This document shows positions 59,489-64,000 of a DNA stretch of 64,000 bases, piece after piece. Positions within the stretch are counted from its first letter, which is position 1. Each line of letters begins with the position of its first letter. The DNA is taken from contig CAMTVQ010000001.1 of the NCBI GenBank assembly GCA_947085255.1, positions 124,001 through 188,000 of the forward strand. The letters run 5' to 3'. The notes under the pieces are model-generated. The model did not search any database. It saw only the letters and a program-made list of their open reading frames with translations, and was not told the origin of the DNA. Made by a program: the position numbers and the translations under genes. This DNA comes from CAMTVQ01 sp947085255 (GTDB lineage: Bacteria > Bacteroidota > Bacteroidia > Sphingobacteriales > Sphingobacteriaceae).

Positions 59489-62400
59489 ATGAAAAAAACC
59501 TTACTTCTAATTGTATCTCTATTAATATCCGATTATGCTTTTTCTCAATGTATGTTGTATCCTGTATCACTTACAGAGCGTATCAACAATGCAACAGTAA
59601 TTGTTGAGGGAAAAGTAACAGCAAAAGAGTCTTTTTGGAACGAGGCACACAATCTTATTCATACTGCCAACACGGTAGAAGTATATAAAATACTGAGTGG
59701 TGCTAAAGCTGTATCCAATCAAATTATTGTTATTACACAAGGTGGGCAAGTAGGCGAAGATTATCATGAAGTAACTCCCAGTTTACAACTACAAATAGGT
59801 GATGGCGGTGTTTTTATGCTGGAACTAGCACCAGCCGCTATTAAGTTAGCAAGGGTAGCTACCAACAATCAATTTAGGGTATATGCTGATCAGCAAGGGT
59901 TTATTCGTTTTTTAGATGTAAACAGAACAACTGCTACCGATATATTTAATACCTATACCAATATTGCAAATCAGGTATATAAACCCATTACCCAGCAAAA
60001 AAACTCAAGTATTAAACTTGTTAAATCTTATCCAGCTCCTTCACAACAAAAAACTTCAGCAGATCCTGTTATTAATTCCTTATCTCCACTTACTATCAAT
60101 GCGGGTAATGACGAAATACTAACTATTACAGGTTCTTCTTTCGGTGCTTCGCAAGGTACAAGTACTGTAAAATTTGCTACAGCTGATAATGGTGGTTCAA
60201 CTTATACGGCTGCTCCAACAGCCAGTACTGTATCATGGGCAGATGGACAAATACGTATAAAAGTGCCATCAGGAGCAGGTACAGGTATGGTACAAGTAGT
60301 GGTAAATGGTGTTACTGTTACCAGTACGTCGACTATTACTGTGCCATTTGCGTTACTTAACATTAGTAATAAGGTTACTCAGCATTATGATGATGATGGG
60401 CAAGGGGGCTATACCTTTCAGTTTTTTACCGAGTATTTTCAAAATACTCCTGCTGTAGAGGCTTTTAAACGAGCTGTGCAAACCTTACGCTGTGGTACAT
60501 TCATAAATTGGAAAGCAAGTACTGTTACCTCAACTGTAGATGCTGCTGTAGATGATGGAATTAATATTGTACGTTTTGATAATGGTGCCGAATTGTTACC
60601 TGGGGTATTAGGCACTTGCCAAAGTTATTACGATTGTTTTGGCAGCACTCGCGTGCAGGTAAAAGAAATGGACGTAAATTTTGACGATGGACAGAATTGG
60701 CACTTTGGACCATCTAATCCTGCGTTTCAACAATACGATTTCGAATCGGTAATGCTACACGAATTAGGGCATGGGCACCAATGGGGGCATGTAAATAGCA
60801 CTAGTGATGTAATGTCGTTCAATATAGCCAATGGTGTTACAAAGCGTTCACTTACTACAAATAATATTAATGCTGGTAATACGGTAATGGGCAGAAGTAC
60901 CGTAGCGCCACAAATATGTAGTAAACCCTTAATGATAAAATTGAATACGGCTAATTGTGTTGTTAATGCTCCCGAAGCCAATTTTTCGGGTACGCCCACT
61001 ACTTCTTGTGCTAATTCGGCAACAGTTGCCTTTACCGATCTTTCTTCGGGGTTACCAACCACCTGGAAATGGGACTTTGATAACAATGGCACAACAGATG
61101 CTACTACTCAAAATCCAACATATACCTATAGTATGGCAGGTGATTATAGCGTAAGGCTAATCGTAACGAACAATGCAGGATTAGATACGGTAATAAAAAC
61201 AAACTATATAAGTATTGGTAATGTACAAGCACCGTATACGCAAAACTTTGAAACAGCATTGTTTCCACCGAATAAGTGGAGTTTAACTGCTTCGCCACAA
61301 GATGCTGTAACATGGACTACCGATACCGTAATTGGTATAAATGGCACCAGCACTATTTGTGCAAAAATGCCATTCTCCGAATATGGTATAGCTCCGCTCA
61401 ATCAAGTAGATAATTTAGTGTCGGAAGCTGTAAGTCTTGCTGGGCTAACTAGTCCTGTTCTGGTATTTAACAGTGCTTATAGATACTTTCCAGATCAAAA
61501 TAATTACGATACACTTAAAATAGTGGTTTCTGATGATTGCGGAGTTACGTTTAGTACCCCTATATTTAATAAGTCAGGAGTAGCATTATCGCGCAATAAA
61601 AGTCATTTTACATCTACACCATATGAGCCAACCGTTGCTACAGAATGGGTAAAAGACACCATTTCTCTAGGGGCATATAAAGACAAAACAGTAAAGCTAA
61701 AATTGATTGCCATCAATCGTTTTGGTAAAAACCTGTATATCGACGATATTAAGTTAATGAATTTATTAGGGCCACCTGCATCTGCTAAAATAAGCATAAC
61801 TGCGGGTAATGATACCATTTGTCAGGGTAGTTCTGTTACCTTTAAAGTTAAACCAACTAACGGAGGAAGTACACCTAGCTATCAGTGGAAAATAAACGGA
61901 ACAGCAGTACAAGGCGCCACCGACTCTGTTTTTACCAGCACTACCTTAGCAAATGCGGATAAGGTAAATTGCAAAATGACTTCAAGTTTGTCGTTCGTAT
62001 CCAATTCGGTTACCGAATCTGATACGATTACTATGAAAGTAAATCCTGCGGATAATCCTTCTTTTTCGTATTCGGGTACTACTTTTTGTGTATCGGGCAG
62101 TACTAATCCGGTACCTACTATTATGGGCACTGCTGGTGGTGTATTCTCATCAACTCCCAACGGACTTACGTTAAATTCAATTAGTGGTAAAATTACTTTG
62201 GCATCCAGTCAATTAAATACATACACGGTTAGTTATACAACTAATGGAATATGCCCAAAAACAGCCACACAGCAAATAGTTATTACCGATGGAAATAAGG
62301 CCGACTTTAAGTATACAAAAGCAACGTATCGTAAATGTGATGCCAATCCTGCACCTGTTTTTATAAGAAATGGAAAATCGGGTAGCTTTAGTGCGCAACC

Positions 62401-63547
62401 TTCGGGCTTATCTATTACTGCTACTACTGGTGTTGTTAATATAGCCAATAGTCAACCTCGTACCTATACTGTTACAAATAGTGTAGCTGCACAAGGTGGA
62501 TGTATAGCTGTGGCATTTGATACGACTATCACAATAGGAGCAATAGTTTCTGCACCAACAGCTGTTTCACCAGTAAAATACTGTAAGGATGCAGTAGCAA
62601 CTCCCCTTACGGCAACTGGAGAAAAATTACGCTGGTACACTACCGCTACTGGTGGTACTGGTAATACAACTGCGCCTACACCCAATACCACTGTTGTTGG
62701 AACAACAAGTTATTATGTAAGCCAAACCATAGATAGTTGCGAAAGTGCACGTGAAAGAGTAGATGTGCAAATAAGCACAACTTCTTTGCCAGGGACTACA
62801 GCACGTAGCTTATGCAAAGACGCAGCAGCAACTGCTCTTACAGCAAATGGAACCAACTTGAAGTGGTACACCGAAGCAACGGGTGGCACAGGAAGTACAA
62901 CCGCACCTATACCTAATACGAGCACAATAGGTACTATTAATTATTATGTAAGCCAAACAGTAAATGGCTGCGAAAGTGGACGTCAGAAATTAGCTGTAAC
63001 AATTATAGCAGCACCTATAGCTGCTTTTACAGCAAGCCCTGCGCTTACGGATACGCTTATTAAAGGAAGTACAGTAGCTTTTACGTTTTCGGGCACGATG
63101 GGCAGCTCGCCCAATTATAAGTGGAATTTTGGTGATGGTAGTTCATTGGTGTTTACGAAAAATGCGTCTCATAAATTCGATAAAGTGGGTGCTTTTATGA
63201 TTTCACTTACTGTTACCGAAACAGGTTGTGCTGATACACTTACCCAAGGTCCACTTGTGGTAAAAGATAAAACGACTTCTACAGTATATACCAGAGCCAA
63301 AGATCAAATTAAGCTATATCCTAATCCTACAACAGGTGTTTTTACACTTATTACCGAACAGTTAAATACACCTACTACTATTACCGTTATGGATGCTATG
63401 GGCAAACTGATATTTGAAACAGTGCAAAGCAACACAGCCGAAACGATAGTTGATTTAACGACTGTAGCAGATGGCTTGTATTATGTAAAAGCTGTTTCGG
63501 GTAATAAAGTGCAAATAGGCAAGTTGCAAAAAATAGCTAATTATTAG
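59489..63547 (+). CDS. Large secreted matrixin-like metalloprotease with PKD/Ig-like modules and T9SS sorting domain
   Basis: A 1352-residue exported protein. Signal peptide about 1-20 (DYAFSQC); a region of about 200 residues; an IPT/TIG domain (about 195-290, SLSPLTINAGNDEILTITGSSFG); a metalloprotease domain with HELGHGHQWGH (His424, Glu425, His428, His434) and the VMSF Met-turn; a PKD domain (about 490-580, FSGTPTTSC); a jelly-roll-like segment (about 580-760); Ig-like domains; two near-identical 77-residue Ig-like repeats (about 1030-1175); a second PKD (about 1175-1265); and a T9SS type A sorting domain (LYPNPTTGVFTL). A predicted extracellular protease; substrate unknown. Confidence 0.85.
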   Translation: MKKTLLLIVSLLISDYAFSQCMLYPVSLTERINNATVIVEGKVTAKESFWNEAHNLIHTANTVEVYKILSGAKAVSNQIIVITQGGQVGEDYHEVTPSLQLQIGDGGVFMLELAPAAIKLARVATNNQFRVYADQQGFIRFLDVNRTTATDIFNTYTNIANQVYKPITQQKNSSIKLVKSYPAPSQQKTSADPVINSLSPLTINAGNDEILTITGSSFGASQGTSTVKFATADNGGSTYTAAPTASTVSWADGQIRIKVPSGAGTGMVQVVVNGVTVTSTSTITVPFALLNISNKVTQHYDDDGQGGYTFQFFTEYFQNTPAVEAFKRAVQTLRCGTFINWKASTVTSTVDAAVDDGINIVRFDNGAELLPGVLGTCQSYYDCFGSTRVQVKEMDVNFDDGQNWHFGPSNPAFQQYDFESVMLHELGHGHQWGHVNSTSDVMSFNIANGVTKRSLTTNNINAGNTVMGRSTVAPQICSKPLMIKLNTANCVVNAPEANFSGTPTTSCANSATVAFTDLSSGLPTTWKWDFDNNGTTDATTQNPTYTYSMAGDYSVRLIVTNNAGLDTVIKTNYISIGNVQAPYTQNFETALFPPNKWSLTASPQDAVTWTTDTVIGINGTSTICAKMPFSEYGIAPLNQVDNLVSEAVSLAGLTSPVLVFNSAYRYFPDQNNYDTLKIVVSDDCGVTFSTPIFNKSGVALSRNKSHFTSTPYEPTVATEWVKDTISLGAYKDKTVKLKLIAINRFGKNLYIDDIKLMNLLGPPASAKISITAGNDTICQGSSVTFKVKPTNGGSTPSYQWKINGTAVQGATDSVFTSTTLANADKVNCKMTSSLSFVSNSVTESDTITMKVNPADNPSFSYSGTTFCVSGSTNPVPTIMGTAGGVFSSTPNGLTLNSISGKITLASSQLNTYTVSYTTNGICPKTATQQIVITDGNKADFKYTKATYRKCDANPAPVFIRNGKSGSFSAQPSGLSITATTGVVNIANSQPRTYTVTNSVAAQGGCIAVAFDTTITIGAIVSAPTAVSPVKYCKDAVATPLTATGEKLRWYTTATGGTGNTTAPTPNTTVVGTTSYYVSQTIDSCESARERVDVQISTTSLPGTTARSLCKDAAATALTANGTNLKWYTEATGGTGSTTAPIPNTSTIGTINYYVSQTVNGCESGRQKLAVTIIAAPIAAFTASPALTDTLIKGSTVAFTFSGTMGSSPNYKWNFGDGSSLVFTKNASHKFDKVGAFMISLTVTETGCADTLTQGPLVVKDKTTSTVYTRAKDQIKLYPNPTTGVFTLITEQLNTPTTITVMDAMGKLIFETVQSNTAETIVDLTTVADGLYYVKAVSGNKVQIGKLQKIANY
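62582..63012 (+). repeat. Tandem pair of 77-residue Ig-like repeats
   Basis: Within the large metalloprotease two units start at the CKDA codons at 62582 and 62813, 231 bases apart. They share CKDAxAT.LTA, LRWYTTATGGTG / LKWYTEATGGTG, and the TAP.PNT and YYVSQT.. patterns. The DNA is diverged enough to exclude very recent duplication. Confidence 0.85.
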
Positions 63548-63573
63548 CCCTATTCAAGTATATTTGAATAGAT

Positions 63574-64000
63574 ATGGAGAGCACACAAATCGCAGATTCG
63601 CTACCAGAATTAGCCCGTTGGATAGCAAATAAGCAGTACAGTTCGGTACATATTTTGGTAGATAAAAATACTCATCAACATTGTTTGGATATACTTATTC
63701 AGCACGTGCCGCAGTTGACTGCTTCAAATGTCATTGTCCTTCAATCTGGCGAAAAGCACAAGCAACTAAACACCTGCATAGCTGTATGGAACAAATTGGT
63801 GGGCAATGCCGATAGACATTCATTACTTATCAATCTGGGTGGAGGAGTAATTGCCGATTTAGGAGGTTTTGTGGCAAGTACCTTTAAACGGGGTATAGCT
63901 TTTGTAAATATTCCCACTACGCTTTTGGCTATGGTGGATGCGGCACATGGTGGCAAAACAGGTATAGATTTTGAAGGACTAAAAAATGAGATAGGTACTT
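63574..64000 (+). CDS. aroB: 3-dehydroquinate synthase AroB (5' part)
   Basis: 142 codons run to the window edge. NLGGGVIADLGGFVASTFKRG and FVNIPTTLLAMVDAAHGGKTGID are the family NAD- and substrate-binding motifs of dehydroquinate synthase, the second step of the shikimate pathway. ATG 63574 begins MESTQIADSLPEL, 26 bases after the metalloprotease stop. A small hairpin (TATTCAA / TTGAATA) lies in the gap. It feeds chorismate to MqnA. Confidence 0.9.
   Translation, partial: MESTQIADSLPELARWIANKQYSSVHILVDKNTHQHCLDILIQHVPQLTASNVIVLQSGEKHKQLNTCIAVWNKLVGNADRHSLLINLGGGVIADLGGFVASTFKRGIAFVNIPTTLLAMVDAAHGGKTGIDFEGLKNEIGT

Noticed and set aside
1..64000. CRISPR array or phage genes
   Set aside because: No direct-repeat/spacer pattern of 25-45 bases and no phage structural or lysis genes were seen on either strand.

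Overview
The window is a stretch of chromosome from a member of the Bacteroidota, most likely of the Chitinophagales/Chitinophagaceae type. The evidence is lipoproteins with short lipoboxes, several secreted proteins with C-terminal type IX secretion (T9SS) sorting domains, promoters matching the Bacteroidota TTTG-N19-TAnnTTTG consensus, GWxTD, WbqC, S46 and DUF6580 family proteins, menaquinone synthesis by the futalosine route, and A+T-rich DNA with little use of Shine-Dalgarno sites. No prophage, CRISPR array or rRNA operon was seen; there is one tRNA (Lys, UUU).

Layout. 1-3.7 kb: minus-strand cell-envelope genes (two lipoproteins, a TlpA-like thioredoxin protein, a thioesterase). 3.8-8.6 kb: a 2-oxo acid dehydrogenase E2, a REP-associated transposase (RAYT) bracketed by two copies of one palindrome, then mqnE, a histidine phosphatase and mqnA. 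8.6-15.2 kb: two universal stress proteins, a YigZ/EamA/ribD block, an unknown protein next to prmC, and a DUF433/DUF5615 toxin-antitoxin-like pair. 15.2-18.6 kb: xerD, a glycosyltransferase and a GWxTD protein in one overlapping operon. 18.7-32.3 kb: WbqC, a monocistronic lipoprotein with a textbook promoter and terminator, mgtE, bioB, an omega-amidase-like nitrilase, ComEC, a queuosine-precursor transporter, a methionine/glutamine-type aminotransferase, a T9SS-exported protein that looks inserted (a diverged copy of the aminotransferase 3' end lies on its far side), and a helix-hairpin-helix/beta-barrel pair.

32.4-39.8 kb: a methyltransferase, then the main locus of interest. A cobalamin riboswitch precedes a set of genes for a BtuB-like TonB receptor, a DUF4465 protein, two paralogous T9SS-exported proteins sharing a GFDFxVFEN motif, a BtuG-like beta-propeller lipoprotein whose signal peptide is encoded by seven tandem heptanucleotides, and a small cysteine-rich protein. 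This reads as a complete outer-membrane vitamin B12 capture unit in which surface display uses T9SS for some parts and lipidation for another.

39.8-64 kb: a tightly overlapping four-gene accessory operon with one apparently frameshifted gene, a class III sirtuin, a DUF6580 membrane protein, an S46 peptidase/SDR/YkgJ operon, msrC, a frameshifted 3-methyladenine DNA glycosylase, tRNA-Lys, a GNAT protein, scpB, a two-lipoprotein cassette, mqnC, a two-subunit M16 peptidase, rnr, a polyprenyl synthetase, a 1352-residue T9SS-exported metalloprotease and the start of aroB.

Thematic links: aroB (chorismate supply), mqnA/mqnE/mqnC and the polyprenyl synthetase all serve menaquinone synthesis; the aminotransferase and omega-amidase can act in sequence; short tandem repeats with 7-8 base units and small palindromic repeats recur between genes.
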